The notes beneath the pieces are model-generated. The model was not told the origin of the DNA, ran no database searches, and saw nothing but the letters and a program-made list of their open reading frames with translations. A DNA stretch of 64,000 nucleotides from Luzula sylvatica (lineage: Eukaryota; Streptophyta; Magnoliopsida; Poales; Juncaceae): the NCBI GenBank assembly GCA_946800325.1, contig OX326961.1, positions 7,418,655 to 7,482,654 of the forward strand, written 5' to 3'. Below are positions 52,401-64,000 of the stretch, piece after piece (position 1 is the stretch's first letter; every line of letters begins with the position of its first letter). Position numbers and translations under genes: made by a program.

Positions 52401-55400
52401 TTAAGATCATTTGTATCGTATCTTTCAGTACATAACTTTTCACCAAATTTCACAAACACTATGAAAGTTTGTTTTTCGATTCAAAACAAGATTTTAACGC
52501 TTTGAGGAGTTCAAATAACGTGTTTTTAATTCATTTGTATCGTATCTTTTACTACATAACTTTTCACCAAATTTCACAAACACTAAGAAAGTTTGTTTTT
52601 CGATTCAAAACAACATTTTAACGCTTTGAGGAGTTCAAATAACGTGTTTTAAGATCATTTGCATCGTATCTTTCAGTACATAAGTTTTCACCAAATTTTA
52701 CAAACACTAAGAAAGTTTGTTTTTCGATTCAAAACAAGATTTTAACGCTTTGAGGAGTTCAAATAACGTGTTTTTAGATCATTTGTATCGTATCTTTTAG
52801 TACATAACTTTTCACCAAATTTTACAAACACTAAAAAAGTTTGTTTTTCGATTCAAAACAAGATTTTAACGCTTTGAGGAATTCAAATAACCTGTTTTTT
52901 GATCATTTGTATCGTATCTTTTAGTACATAACTTTTCACCAAATTTCACAAACACTAAGAAAGTTTGTTTTTCGATTCAAAACAAGATTTTAACGCTTTG
53001 AGGAGTTCAAATAACGTGTTTTTAGATCATTTGTATTGTATCTTTCAGTACATAACTTTTCACCAAATTTCACAAACACTAAGAAAGTTTGTTTTTCGAT
53101 TCAAAACAAGATTTTAACGCTTTGAGGAGTTCAAATAACGTGTTTTTAGATCATTTGTATCGTATCTTTTACTACATAACTTTTCACCAAATTTCACAAA
53201 CGCTAAGAAAGTTTGTTTTGCGATTCAAACAAAGATTTTAACGCTTTGAGGAGTTCAAATAACGTGTTTTTAGATCATTTGTATCGTATCTTTTACTACA
53301 TAACTTTTCACCAAATTTCACAAACACTGAGAATGTTTGTGTTTCGATTCAAAACAAGATTTTAACGCTTTGAGGAGTTCAAATAACATGTTTTTAGTTC
53401 ATTTGTAACGTATTTTTTACTACATAACTTTTCACCAAATTTCACAAACGATAAGAAAGTTTGTTTTTCGATTCAAAACAAGATTCTAACGCTTTGAGGA
53501 GTTCAAATAACGTGTTTTAAGATCATTTGTATCGTATCTTTTACTACATAACTTTTCACCAAATTTCACAAACACTGAGAATGTTTGTGTTTCGATTCAA
53601 AACAAGATTTTAACGGTTTGAGGAGTTCAAATAACGTGTTTTTAGATCATTTGTATCGTATGTTTTAGTACATAACTTTTCACCAAATTTCACAAACACT
53701 AAGAAAGTTTGTTTTTCGATTCAAAACAAGATTTTAACGCTTTGATGAGTTCAAATAACGTGTTTTTAGATCATTTGTATTGTATCTTTTAGTACATAAC
53801 TTTTCACCAAATTTCACAAACACTAAGAAAGTTTGTTTTTCGATTCAAAACAAGATTTTAACGCTTTGAGGAGTTCAAATAACGTGTTTTTAGATCATTT
53901 GTATCGTATATTTTACTACATAACTTTTCACCAAATTTCACAGACACTAAGAAAGTTTGTTTTTCGATTCAAAACAAGATTTTAACGCTTTGAGGAGTTC
54001 AAATAACCTGTTTTTAGATCATTTGTATCGGATCTTTTAGTACATAACTTTTCACCAAATTTCACAAACACTAAGAAAGTTTGTTTTTCGATTCAAAACA
54101 AGATTTTAACGCTTTCAGGAGTTCAAATAACCTGTTTTTAGATCATTTGTATCGTATCTTTTAGTACAAAACTTTTCACCAAATTATACAAACACTAAGA
54201 AAGTTTGTTTTTCGATTCAAAACAAGATTTTAACGCTTTGAGGAGTTCAAATAACGTGTTTTTAGATCATTTGTATCGTATCATTCTGTACATAACTTTT
54301 CACCAAATTTCACAAACACTAAGAAAGTTTGTTTTTCGATTCAAAACAAGATTTTAACGCTTTGAGGAGTTCAAATAACGTATTTTAAGATCATTTGTAT
54401 CGTATCTTTCAGTACATAACTTTTCACCAAATTTCACAAACACTTAGAAAGTTTGTTTTTCGATTCAAAACAAGATTTTAACGCTTTGAGGAGTTCAAAT
54501 AACGTGTTTTTAGATCATTTGTATCGTATCTTTTACTACATAACTTTTCACCAAATTTCACAAACGCTAAGAAAGTTTGTTTTTCGATTCAAAATAAGAT
54601 TTTAACGCTTTGAGGAGTTCAAATAACGTCTTTTTAGATCATTTGTATCGTATCTTTTACTACATAACTTTTCACCAAATTTCACAAACGCTAAGAAAGT
54701 TTGTTTTTCGATTCAAAACAAGATTTTAACGCTTTGAGGAGTTCAAATAACGTGTTTTTAGATCATTTGTATCGTATCATTCTGTACATAACTTTTCACC
54801 AAATTTCACAAACACTAAAAAAGTTTGTTTTTCGATTCAAAACAAGATTTTAACGTTTTGAGGAGTTCAAATAACGTATTTTAAGATCATTTGTATCGTA
54901 TCTTTCAGTACATAACTTTTCACCAAATTTCACAAACACTGAGAAAGTTTGTGTTTCGATTCAAAACAAGATTTTAACGCTTTGAGGAGTTCAAATAACG
55001 TGTTTTTAGATCATTTGTATCGTATGTTTTAGTACATAACTTTTCACCAAATTCCACAAACACTAAGAAAGTTTGTTTTTCGATTCAAAACAATATTTTA
55101 ACGCTTTGAGGAGTTCAAATAACGTGTTTTTAGATCATTTGTATCGTATCTTTTACTACATAACTTTTCACCAAATTTCACAGACACTAAGAAAGTTCAT
55201 TTTTCGATTCAAAACAAGATTTTAACGCTTTGAGGAGTTCAAATAACGTGTTTTTAGATCATTTGTATCGTATGTTTTAGTACATAACTTTTCACCAAAT
55301 TCCACAAACACTAAGAAAGTTTGTTTTTCGATTCAAAACAAGATTTTAACGCTTTGAGGAGTTCAAATAACGTGTTTTTAGATCATTTGTATCGTATCTT

Positions 55401-55690
55401 TTACTACATAACTTTTCACCAAATTTCACAAACACTAAGAAAGTTTGTTTTTCGATTCAAAACAAGATTTTAACGCTTTGAGGAGTTCAAATAACGTGTT
55501 TTTAGATCATTTGTATCGTATATTTTACTACATAACTTTTCACCAAATTTCACAGACACTAAGAAAGTTTGTTTTTCGATTCAAAACAAGATTTTAACGC
55601 TTTGTGGAGTTCAAATAATGTGTTTTTAGATCATTTGTATCGTATATTTTACTACATAACTTTTTACCAAATTTCACAGACACTAAGAAA
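49490..55690 (-). repeat. HOR unit U6 (6,201 bp, 50 monomers plus 1 bp)
   Basis: U6 has the complete 41-monomer order plus the 9-monomer cassette at 52,891-54,026; 5,085 + 1,116 = 6,201. Landmarks are ACATGAC at 50,197, ACCAAAAATT at 51,077, TAGTGCATAAC near 51,436 and TATCGGATC at 54,027. The AAGTTCG tag is changed to AAGTTCA at 55,197, a CpG transition. It has CTTTTACTACAT instead of GCTACAT. Private changes include TTTTTCAATTC near 51,605 and GTACAAAAC near 54,165. Confidence 0.78.
52891..54026 (-). repeat. Nine-monomer cassette in U6
   Basis: Same order and length (1,136 bp). It has AACATGTTTTTAG near 53,388, and private GGAATTC near 52,878 just outside its start. In U6 the cassette is inserted into an otherwise complete 41-monomer unit, which gives the clearest view of its edges. 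Confidence 0.75.
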
Positions 55691-56291
55691 GTGTGTTTTT
55701 CGATTCAAAACAAGATTTTAACGCTTTGAGGAGTTCAAATAACCTGTTTTTTGATCATTTGTATCGTATCTTTTAGTACATAACTTTTCACCAAATTTCA
55801 CAAACACTAATAAAGTTTGTTTTTCGATTCAAAACAAGATTTTAACGCTTTGAGGAGTTCAAATAACAGGTTTTTAGATCATTTGTATCGTATCTTTCAG
55901 TACATAACTTTTCACCAAATTTCACAAACACTAAGAAAGTTTGTTTTTCGATTCAAAACAAGATTTTAACGCTTTGAGGAGTTCAAATAACGTGTTTTTA
56001 GATCATTTGTATCGTATCTTTTACTACATAACTTTTCACCAAATTTCACAAACGCTAAGAAAGTTTGTTTTGCGATTCAAACAAAGATTTTAACGCTTTG
56101 AGGAGTTCAAATAACGTGTTTTTAGATCATTTGTATCGTATCTTTTACTACATAACTTTTCACCAAATTTCACAAACACTGAGAATGTTTGTGTTTCGAT
56201 TCAAAACAAGATTTTAACGCTTTGAGGAGTTCAAATAACGTGTTTTTAGTTCATTTGTAACGTATTTTTTACTACATAACTTTTCACCAAA

Positions 56292-58895
56292 TTTCACAAA
56301 CGATAAGAAAGTTTGTTTTTCGATTCAAAACAAGATTCTAACGCTTTGAGGAGTTCAAATAACGTGTTTTTAGATCATTTGTATCGTATCTTTTACTACA
56401 TGACTTTTCACCAAATTTCACAAACACTGAGAATGTTTGTGTTTCGATTCAAAACAAGATTTTAACGCTTTGAGGAGTTCAAATAACGTGTTTTTAGATC
56501 ATTTGTATCGTATGTTTTAGTACATAACTTTTCACCAAATTTCACAAACACTAAGAAAGTTTGTTTTTCGATTCAAAACAAGAATTTAACGCTTTGAGGA
56601 GTTCAAATAACGTGTTTTTAGATCATTTGTATCGTATCTTTTAGTACATAACTTTTCACCAAATTTCACAAACACTAAGAAAGTTTGTTTTTCGATTCAA
56701 AACAAGATTTTAACGCTTTGAGGAGTTCGAATAACGTGTTTTTAGATCATTTGTATCGTATATTTTACTACATAACTTTTCACCAAATTTCACAGACACT
56801 AAGAAAGTTTGTTTTTCGATTCAAAACAAGATTTTAACGCTTTGAGGAGTTCAAATAACCTGTTTTTAGATCATTTGTATCGTATCTTTTAGTACATAAT
56901 TTTTCACCAAATTTCACAAACACTAAGAAAGTTTGTTTTTCGATTCAAAACAAGATTTTAACGCTTTCAGGAGTTCAAATAAACTGTTTTTAGATCATTT
57001 GTATCGTATCTTTTAATACATAACTTTTCACCAAATTATACAAACACTAAGAAAGTTTGTTTTTCGATTCAAAACAAGATTTTAACGCTTTGAGGAGTTC
57101 AAATAACGTGTTTTTAGATCATTTGTATCGTATCATTCTGTACATAACTTTTCACCAAATTTCACAAACACTAAGAAAGTTTGTTTTTCGATTCAAAACA
57201 AGATTTTAACGCTTTGAGGAGTTCAAATAACGTATTTTAAGATCATTTGTATCGTATCTTTCAGTACATAACTTTTCACCAAATTTCACAAACACTTAGA
57301 AAGTTTGTTTTTCGATTCAAAACAAGATTTTAACGCTTTGAGGAGTTCAAATAACGTGTTTTTAGATTATTTGTATCGTATCTTTTACTACATAACTTTT
57401 CACCAAATTTCACAAACGATAAGAAAGTTTGTTTTTCGATTCAAAACAAGATTTTAACGCTTTGAGGAGTTCAAATAACCTGTTTTTAAATCATTTGTAT
57501 CGTATCTTTTAGTACATAACTTTTCACCAAATTTCACAAACACTAAGAAAGTTTGTTTTTCGATTCAAAACAAGATTTTAACGCTTTGAGGAGTTCAAAT
57601 AACGTGTTTTTAGATCATTTGTATCGTATCTTTTAGTGCATAACTTTTCACCAAATTTCACAAACACTAAGAAAGTTTGTTTTTCGATTCAAAACAAGAT
57701 TTTAACGCTTTCAGGAGTTCAAATAACGTGTTTTTATATCATTTGTATCGTATCTTTTAGTACATAACTTTTCACCAAATTTCACAAACACTAAGAAAGT
57801 TTGTTTTTCGATTCAAAACAAGATTTTAACACTTTGAGGAGTTCAAATAACGTGTTTTTAGATCATTTGTATCGTATCTTTTAGTACATAACTTTTCACC
57901 ATATTTCACAAACACTAAGAAAGTTTGTTTTTCGATTCAAAACAAGATTTTAACGCTTTCAGGAGTTCAAATAATTTGTTTTTAGATCATTTGTATCGTA
58001 TCTTTCAGTACATAACTTTTCACCAAATGTCACAAACACTAAGAAAGTTTGTTTTTCGATTCAAAACAACATTTTAACGCTTTGAGGAGTTCAAATAACG
58101 TGTTTTAAGAGCATTTGTATCGTATCTTTCAGTACATAACTTTTCACCAAATTTCACAAACACTATGAAAGTTTGTTTTTCGATTCAAAACAAGATTTTA
58201 ACGCTTTGAGGAGTTCAAATAACGTGTTTTTATATCATTTGTATCGTATCTTTTAGTACATAACTTTTCACCAAATTTCACAAACACTAAGAAAGTTTGT
58301 TTTTCGATTCAAAACGAGATTTTAACGCTTTGAGGAGTTCAAATAACGTGTTTTTAGATCATTTGTATCGTATCTTTTAGTACATAACTTTTCACCAAAT
58401 TTCACAAACACTAAGAAAGTTTGTTTTTCGATTCAAAACAAGATTTTAACGCTTTGAGGAGTTCAAATAATTTGTTTTTAGATCATTTGTATCGTATCTT
58501 TCAGTACATAACTTTTCACCAAATTTCACAAACACTAAGAAAGTTTGTTTTTCGATTCAAAACAACATTTTAACGCTTTGAGGAGTTCAAATAACGTGTT
58601 TTAAGATCATTTGTATCGTATCTTTCAGTACATAACTTTTCACCAAATTTCACAAACACTATGAAAGTTTGTTTTTCGATTCAAAACAAGATTTTAACGC
58701 TTTGAGGAGTTCAAATAACGTGTTTTTAATTCATTTGTATCGTATCTTTTACTACATAACTTTTCACCAAATTTCACAAACACTAAGAAAGTTTGTTTTT
58801 CGATTCAAAACAACATTTTAACGCTTTGAGGAGTTCAAATAACGTGTTTTAAGATCATTTGCATCGTATCTTTCAGGACATAAGTTTTCACCAAA
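56292..58895 (-). repeat. 2,604-bp tandem duplication, copy 1
   Basis: Twenty-one monomers, repeated immediately downstream at exactly 2,604 bp. Both copies share rare changes found nowhere else I looked: TAGATTATTTG near 57,362, TCACCATATTTC near 57,896, and CTTTCAGGACATAAG near 58,870. Other paired tags are ACATGAC (56,398 and 59,002) and TAGTGCATAAC (57,634 and 60,238). Confidence 0.85.
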
Positions 58896-61499
58896 TTTCA
58901 CAAACGATAAGAAAGTTTGTTTTTCGATTCAAAACAAGATTCTAACGCTTTGAGGAGTTCAAATAACGTGTTTTTAGATCATTTGTATCGTATCTTTTAC
59001 TACATGACTTTTCACCAAATTTCACAAACACTGAGAATGTTTGTGTTTCGATTCAAAACAAGATTTTAACGCTTTGAGGAGTTCAAATAACGTGTTTTTA
59101 GATCATTTGTATCGTATGTTTTAGTACATAACTTTTCACCAAATTTCACAAACACTAAGAAAGTTTGTTTTTCGATTCAAAACAAGAATTTAACGCTTTG
59201 AGGAGTTCAAATAACGTGTTTTTAGATCATTTGTATCGTATCTTTTAGTACATAACTTTTCACCAAATTTCACAAACACTAAGAAAGTTTGTTTTTCGAT
59301 TCAAAACAAGATTTTAACGCTTTGAGGAGTTCGAATAACGTGTTTTTAGATCATTTGTATCGTATATTTTACTACATAACTTTTCACCAAATTTCACAGA
59401 CACTAAGAAAGTTTGTTTTTCGATTCAAAACAAGATTTTAACGCTTTGAGGAGTTCAAATAACCTGTTTTTAGATCATTTGTATCGTATCTTTTAGTACA
59501 TAATTTTTCACCAAATTTCACAAACACTAAGAAAGTTTGTTTTTCGATTCAAAACAAGATTTTAACGCTTTCAGGAGTTCAAATAAACTGTTTTTAGATC
59601 ATTTGTATCGTATCTTTTAATACATAACTTTTCACCAAATTATACAAACACTAAGAAAGTTTGTTTTTCGATTCAAAACAAGATTTTAACGCTTTGAGGA
59701 GTTCAAATAACGTGTTTTTAGATCATTTGTATCGTATCATTCTGTACATAACTTTTCACCAAATTTCACAAACACTAAGAAAGTTTGTTTTTCGATTCAA
59801 AACAAGATTTTAACGCTTTGAGGAGTTCAAATAACGTATTTTAAGATCATTTGTATCGTATCTTTCAGTACATAACTTTTCACCAAATTTCACAAACACT
59901 TAGAAAGTTTGTTTTTCGATTCAAAACAAGATTTTAACGCTTTGAGGAGTTCAAATAACGTGTTTTTAGATTATTTGTATCGTATCTTTTACTACATAAC
60001 TTTTCACCAAATTTCACAAACGATAAGAAAGTTTGTTTTTCGATTCAAAACAAGATTTTAACGCTTTGAGGAGTTCAAATAACCTGTTTTTAAATCATTT
60101 GTATCGTATCTTTTAGTACATAACTTTTCACCAAATTTCACAAACACTAAGAAAGTTTGTTTTTCGATTCAAAACAAGATTTTAACGCTTTGAGGAGTTC
60201 AAATAACGTGTTTTTAGATCATTTGTATCGTATCTTTTAGTGCATAACTTTTCACCAAATTTCACAAACACTAAGAAAGTTTGTTTTTCGATTCAAAACA
60301 AGATTTTAACGCTTTCAGGAGTTCAAATAACGTGTTTTTATATCATTTGTATCGTATCTTTTAGTACATAACTTTTCACCAAATTTCACAAACACTAAGA
60401 AAGTTTGTTTTTCGATTCAAAACAAGATTTTAACACTTTGAGGAGTTCAAATAACGTGTTTTTAGATCATTTGTATCGTATCTTTTAGTACATAACTTTT
60501 CACCATATTTCACAAACACTAAGAAAGTTTGTTTTTCGATTCAAAACAAGATTTTAACGCTTTCAGGAGTTCAAATAATTTGTTTTTAGATCATTTGTAT
60601 CGTATCTTTCAGTACATAACTTTTCACCAAATGTCACAAACACTAAGAAAGTTTGTTTTTCGATTCAAAACAACATTTTAACGCTTTGAGGAGTTCAAAT
60701 AACGTGTTTTAAGAGCATTTGTATCGTATCTTTCAGTACATAACTTTTCACCAAATTTCACAAACACTATGAAAGTTTGTTTTTCGATTCAAAACAAGAT
60801 TTTAACGCTTTGAGGAGTTCAAATAACGTGTTTTTATATCATTTGTATCGTATCTTTTAGTACATAACTTTTCACCAAATTTCACAAACACTAAGAAAGT
60901 TTGTTTTTCGATTCAAAACGAGATTTTAACGCTTTGAGGAGTTCAAATAACGTGTTTTTAGATCATTTGTATCGTATCTTTTAGTACATAACTTTTCACC
61001 AAATTTCACAAACACTAAGAAAGTTTGTTTTTCGATTCAAAACAAGATTTTAACGCTTTGAGGAGTTCAAATAATTTGTTTTTAGATCATTTGTATCGTA
61101 TCTTTCAGTACATAACTTTTCACCAAATTTCACAAACACTAAGAAAGTTTGTTTTTCGATTCAAAACAACATTTTAACGCTTTGAGGAGTTCAAATAACG
61201 TGTTTTAAGATCATTTGTATCGTATCTTTCAGTACATAACTTTTCACCAAATTTCACAAACACTATGAAAGTTTGTTTTTCGATTCAAAACAAGATTTTA
61301 ACGCTTTGAGGAGTTCAAATAACGTGTTTTTAATTCATTTGTATCGTATCTTTTACTACATAACTTTTCACCAAATTTCACAAACACTAAGAAAGTTTGT
61401 TTTTCGATTCAAAACAACATTTTAACGCTTTGAGGAGTTCAAATAACGTGTTTTAAGATCATTTGCATCGTATCTTTCAGGACATAAGTTTTCACCAAA
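58896..61499 (-). repeat. 2,604-bp tandem duplication, copy 2
   Basis: Copy 2 begins where the sequence moves from ATAAGTTTTCACC straight into CAAACGATAAG, instead of the expected TTTTACAAACACTAAG. It ends where that expected TTTTAC form returns, near 61,499. I saw no difference between the copies at the markers checked, so this looks like the youngest large event in the window. Confidence 0.85.
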
Positions 61500-61694
61500 T
61501 TTTACAAACACTAAGAAAGTTTGTTTTTCGATTCAAAACAAGATTTTAACGCTTTGAGGAGTTCAAATAACGTGTTTTTAGATCATTTGTATCGTATCTT
61601 TTAGTACATAACTTTTCACCAAATTTTACAAACACTAAAAAAGTTTGTTTTTCGATTCAAAACAAGATTTTAACGCTTTGAGGAGTTCAAATAA

Positions 61695-62830
61695 CCTGTT
61701 TTTTGATCATTTGTATCGTATCTTTTAGTACATAACTTTTCACCAAATTTCACAAACACTAAGAAAGTTTGTTTTTCGATTCAAAACAAGATTTTAACGT
61801 TTTGAGGAGTTCAAATAACGTGTTTTTAGATCATTTGTATCGTATCTTTCAGTACATAACTTTTCACCAAATTTCACAAACACTAAGAAAGTTTGTTTTT
61901 CGATTCAAAACAAGATTTTAACGCTTTGAGGAGTTCAAATAACGTGTTTTTAGATCATTTGTATCGTATCTTTTACTACATAACTTTTCACCAAATTTCA
62001 CAAACGCTAAGAAAGTTTGTTTTGCGATTCAAACAAAGATTTTAACGCTTTGAGGAGTTCAAATAACGTGTTTTTAGATCATTTGTATCGTATCTTTTAC
62101 TACATAACTTTTCACCAAATTTCACAAACACTGAGAATGTTTGTGTTTCGATTCAAAACAAGATTTTAACGCTTTGAGGAGTTCAAATAACATGTTTTTA
62201 GTTCATTTGTAACGTATTTTTTACTACATAACTTTTCACCAAATTTCACAAACGATAAGAAAGTTTGTTTTTCGATTCAAAACAAGATTCTAACGCTTTG
62301 AGGAGTTCAAATAACGTGTTTTAAGATCATTTGTATCGTATCTTTTACTACATAACTTTTCACCAAATTTCACAAACACTGAGAATGTTTGTGTTTCGAT
62401 TCAAAACAAGATTTTAACGGTTTGAGGAGTTCAAATAACGTGTTTTTAGATCATTTGTATCGTATGTTTTAGTACATAACTTTTCACCAAATTTCACAAA
62501 CACTAAGAAAGTTTGTTTTTCGATTCAAAACAAGATTTTAACGCTTTGATGAGTTCAAATAACGTGTTTTTAGATCATTTGTATTGTATCTTTTAGTACA
62601 TAACTTTTCACCAAATTTCACAAACACTAAGAAAGTTTGTTTTTCGATTCAAAACAAGATTTTAACGCTTTGAGGAGTTCAAATAACGTGTTTTTAGATC
62701 ATTTGTATCGTATATTTTACTACATAACTTTTCACCAAATTTCACAGACACTAAGAAAGTTTGTTTTTCGATTCAAAACAAGATTTTAACGCTTTGAGGA
62801 GTTCAAATAACCTGTTTTTAGATCATTTGT
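61695..62830 (-). repeat. Nine-monomer cassette in U7
   Basis: Same order and length (1,136 bp). It carries AACATGTTTTTAG near 62,190. A private AACGTTTTGAGG lies near 61,797. Confidence 0.75.
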
Positions 62831-64000
62831 ATCGGATCTTTTAGTACATAACTTTTCACCAAATTTCACAAACACTAAGAAAGTTTGTTTTTCGATTCAA
62901 AACAAGATTTTAACGCTTTCAGGAGTTCAAATAACCTGTTTTTAGATCATTTGTATCGTATCTTTTAGTACATAACTTTTCACCAAATTATACAAACACT
63001 AAGAAAGTTTGTTTTTCGATTCAAAACAAGATTTTAACGCTTTGAGGAGTTCAAATAACGTGTTTTTAGATCATTTGTATCGTATCATTCTGTACATAAC
63101 TTTTCACCAAATTTCACAAACACTAAGAAAGTTTGTTTTTCGATTCAAAACAAGATTTTAACGCTTTGAGGAGTTCAAATAACGTATTTTAAGATCATTT
63201 GTATCGTATCTTTCAGTACATAACTTTTCACCAAATTTCACAAACACTTAGAAAGTTTGTTTTTCGATTCAAAACAAGATTTTAACGCTTTGAGGAGTTC
63301 AAATAACGTGTTTTTAGATCATTTGTATCGTATCTTTTACTACATAACTTTTCACCAAATTTCACAAACGCTAAGAAAGTTTGTTTTTCGATTCAAAATA
63401 AGATTTTAACGCTTTGAGGAGTTCAAATAACGTCTTTTTAGATCATTTGTATCGTATCTTTTACTACATAACTTTTCACCAAATTTCACAAACGCTAAGA
63501 AAGTTTGTTTTTCGATTCAAAACAAGATTTTAACGCTTTGAGGAGTTCAAATAACGTGTTTTTAGATCATTTGTATCGTATCATTCTGTACATAACTTTT
63601 CACCAAATTTCACAAACACTAAGAAAGTTTGTTTTTCGATTCAAAACAAGATTTTAACGTTTTGAGGAGTTCAAATAACGTATTTTAAGATCATTTGTAT
63701 CGTATCTTTCAGTACATAACTTTTCACCAAATTTCACAAACACTGAGAAAGTTTGTGTTTCGATTCAAAACAAGATTTTAACGCTTTGAGGAGTTCGAAT
63801 AACGTGTTTTTAGATCATTTGTATCGTATGTTTTAGTACATAACTTTTCACCAAATTCCACAAACACTAAGAAAGTTTGTTTTTCGATTCAAAACAATAT
63901 TTTAACGCTTTGAGGAGTTCAAATAACGTGTTTTTAGATCATTTGTATCGTATCTTTTACTACATAACTTTTCACCAAATTTCACAGACACTAAGAAAGT

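Larger units (their letters stand above)
1..64000. repeat. 124-bp satellite array filling the window
   Basis: Tandem copies of one 124-bp monomer run from the first base to the last; for example the tag CAAATGATCT recurs at 113, 237, 361 and 485. One minus-half monomer contains 16 G and 19 C (28% GC). About 516 monomers fit in the window. Most copies differ from the consensus at only a few positions. I found no non-satellite insert, unique sequence or transposon fragment on either strand. Arrays of this length with higher-order structure are typically centromeric or pericentromeric heterochromatin in eukaryotes. That assignment is inference, because the sequence itself shows no centromere protein site. 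The array continues past both ends of the window. Confidence 0.97.
11283..64000 (-). repeat. Satellite domain, reverse orientation (about 425 monomers)
   Basis: From here to the end all monomers are the reverse complement of the first 11.3 kb. They read TTTTAACGCTTTGAGGAG, TTCAAATAACGTG, GATCATTTGTATCGTATC, ACATAACTTTTCACC and AAAGTTTGTTTTTCGATTC. Mean spacing is 124 bp. Frequent variant positions are CTTTTACTACAT / CTTTTAGTACAT / CTTTCAGTACAT / CATTCTGTACAT, CAAACACTAAG / CAGACACTAAG / CAAACGCTAAG / CAAACGATAAG, and CGTG / CCTG / CGTATT. The order of these variants repeats over kilobases, which defines the HOR units listed below. I saw no second strand switch. Confidence 0.95.
55691..64000 (-). 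repeat. HOR unit U7, incomplete at the window end
   Basis: U7 follows U6 but contains an extra 21-monomer tandem duplication (56,292-61,499). From the TATCGGATC tag, U6 to U7 is 8,804 bp (54,027 to 62,831), which equals 6,201 + 2,604 - 1. The minus 1 reflects loss of the ACCAAAAATT form, which here is ACCAAATTTC near 57,276 and 59,880. The cassette is at 61,695-62,830. The window ends inside the unit. Confidence 0.75.

Noticed and set aside
1..64000. CRISPR array
   Set aside because: The whole 124-bp period is repeated with no unique spacers between repeats, and there are no cas genes.
1..64000. 5S rRNA gene tandem array (similar unit size of about 120 bp)
   Set aside because: At 28% GC, with long A and T runs, no 5S internal control region or 5S-like fold is visible.
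1..64000. Telomeric repeats or a transposon insertion within the array
   Set aside because: No run of a short telomere-type repeat, no target-site duplication, no terminal repeat and no break in the 124-bp phase other than small indels was found.
11283..64000. A second strand switch
   Set aside because: Scanning to the end, every monomer keeps the CTTTGAGGAG / TTTCACCAAA orientation, so no return to the forward orientation was found.

Overview
The window is one uninterrupted AT-rich satellite DNA array. I found no non-satellite sequence, credible gene, RNA gene, transposon or telomere repeat in it. The monomer is 124 bp, about 28% GC, and occurs roughly 516 times. This size, homogeneity and higher-order repeat (HOR) structure are typical of a eukaryotic centromeric or pericentromeric satellite. 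I do not recognise the family, so I name no species and cannot choose between plant and animal. CpG is not depleted in the monomer.

Layout. Positions 1-11282 carry about 91 monomers in one orientation. At 11277-11282 the array switches strand through a 6-bp shared sequence, AAACAC. Positions 11283-64000 carry about 425 monomers in the opposite orientation. The two halves have different variant families, so the junction joins two separately evolved arrays.

Plus half. An 8-monomer block at 1-992 partly repeats at 993-1434 and again at 9927-10915. A block of about 3.72 kb at 2870-6586 is repeated at 6587-9926, with three monomers missing near 8070.

Minus half. At the junction lies a truncated unit (11283-12857) and then two near-identical 4,959-bp (40-monomer) HOR units, R1 and R2. 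From about 23.1 kb a related HOR takes over. I divide it with the tag AAAGTGTGTT into U1-U7, with lengths of 5085, 5710, 5085, 5085, 4961 and 6201 bp, then an incomplete U7. The differences reduce to whole-monomer events (-1, -15, +12, +9, -6, +21) plus a few 1-6 bp indels. U1, U3 and U4 form one subfamily. U2, U5, U6 and U7 form another that carries a 9-monomer cassette related to R1/R2. A segment of about 11.6 kb (21.9-33.5 kb) recurs at 37.75-49.4 kb, 15,880 bp away. The youngest event is a 2,604-bp (21-monomer) tandem duplication at 56.3-61.5 kb.

Every monomer carries a short dyad (arms ACAAAC/GTTTGT). One variant found only in the minus half lengthens its arms to 8 bp. The strand switch falls in the left arm of that variant. 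Long open frames are absent because 124 is not a multiple of three. The few 60-91 codon frames arise where a 1-bp deletion makes a 123-bp monomer.

All offsets were read by hand from diagnostic variants. Block edges are accurate to tens of bases, since neighbouring monomers are nearly identical.
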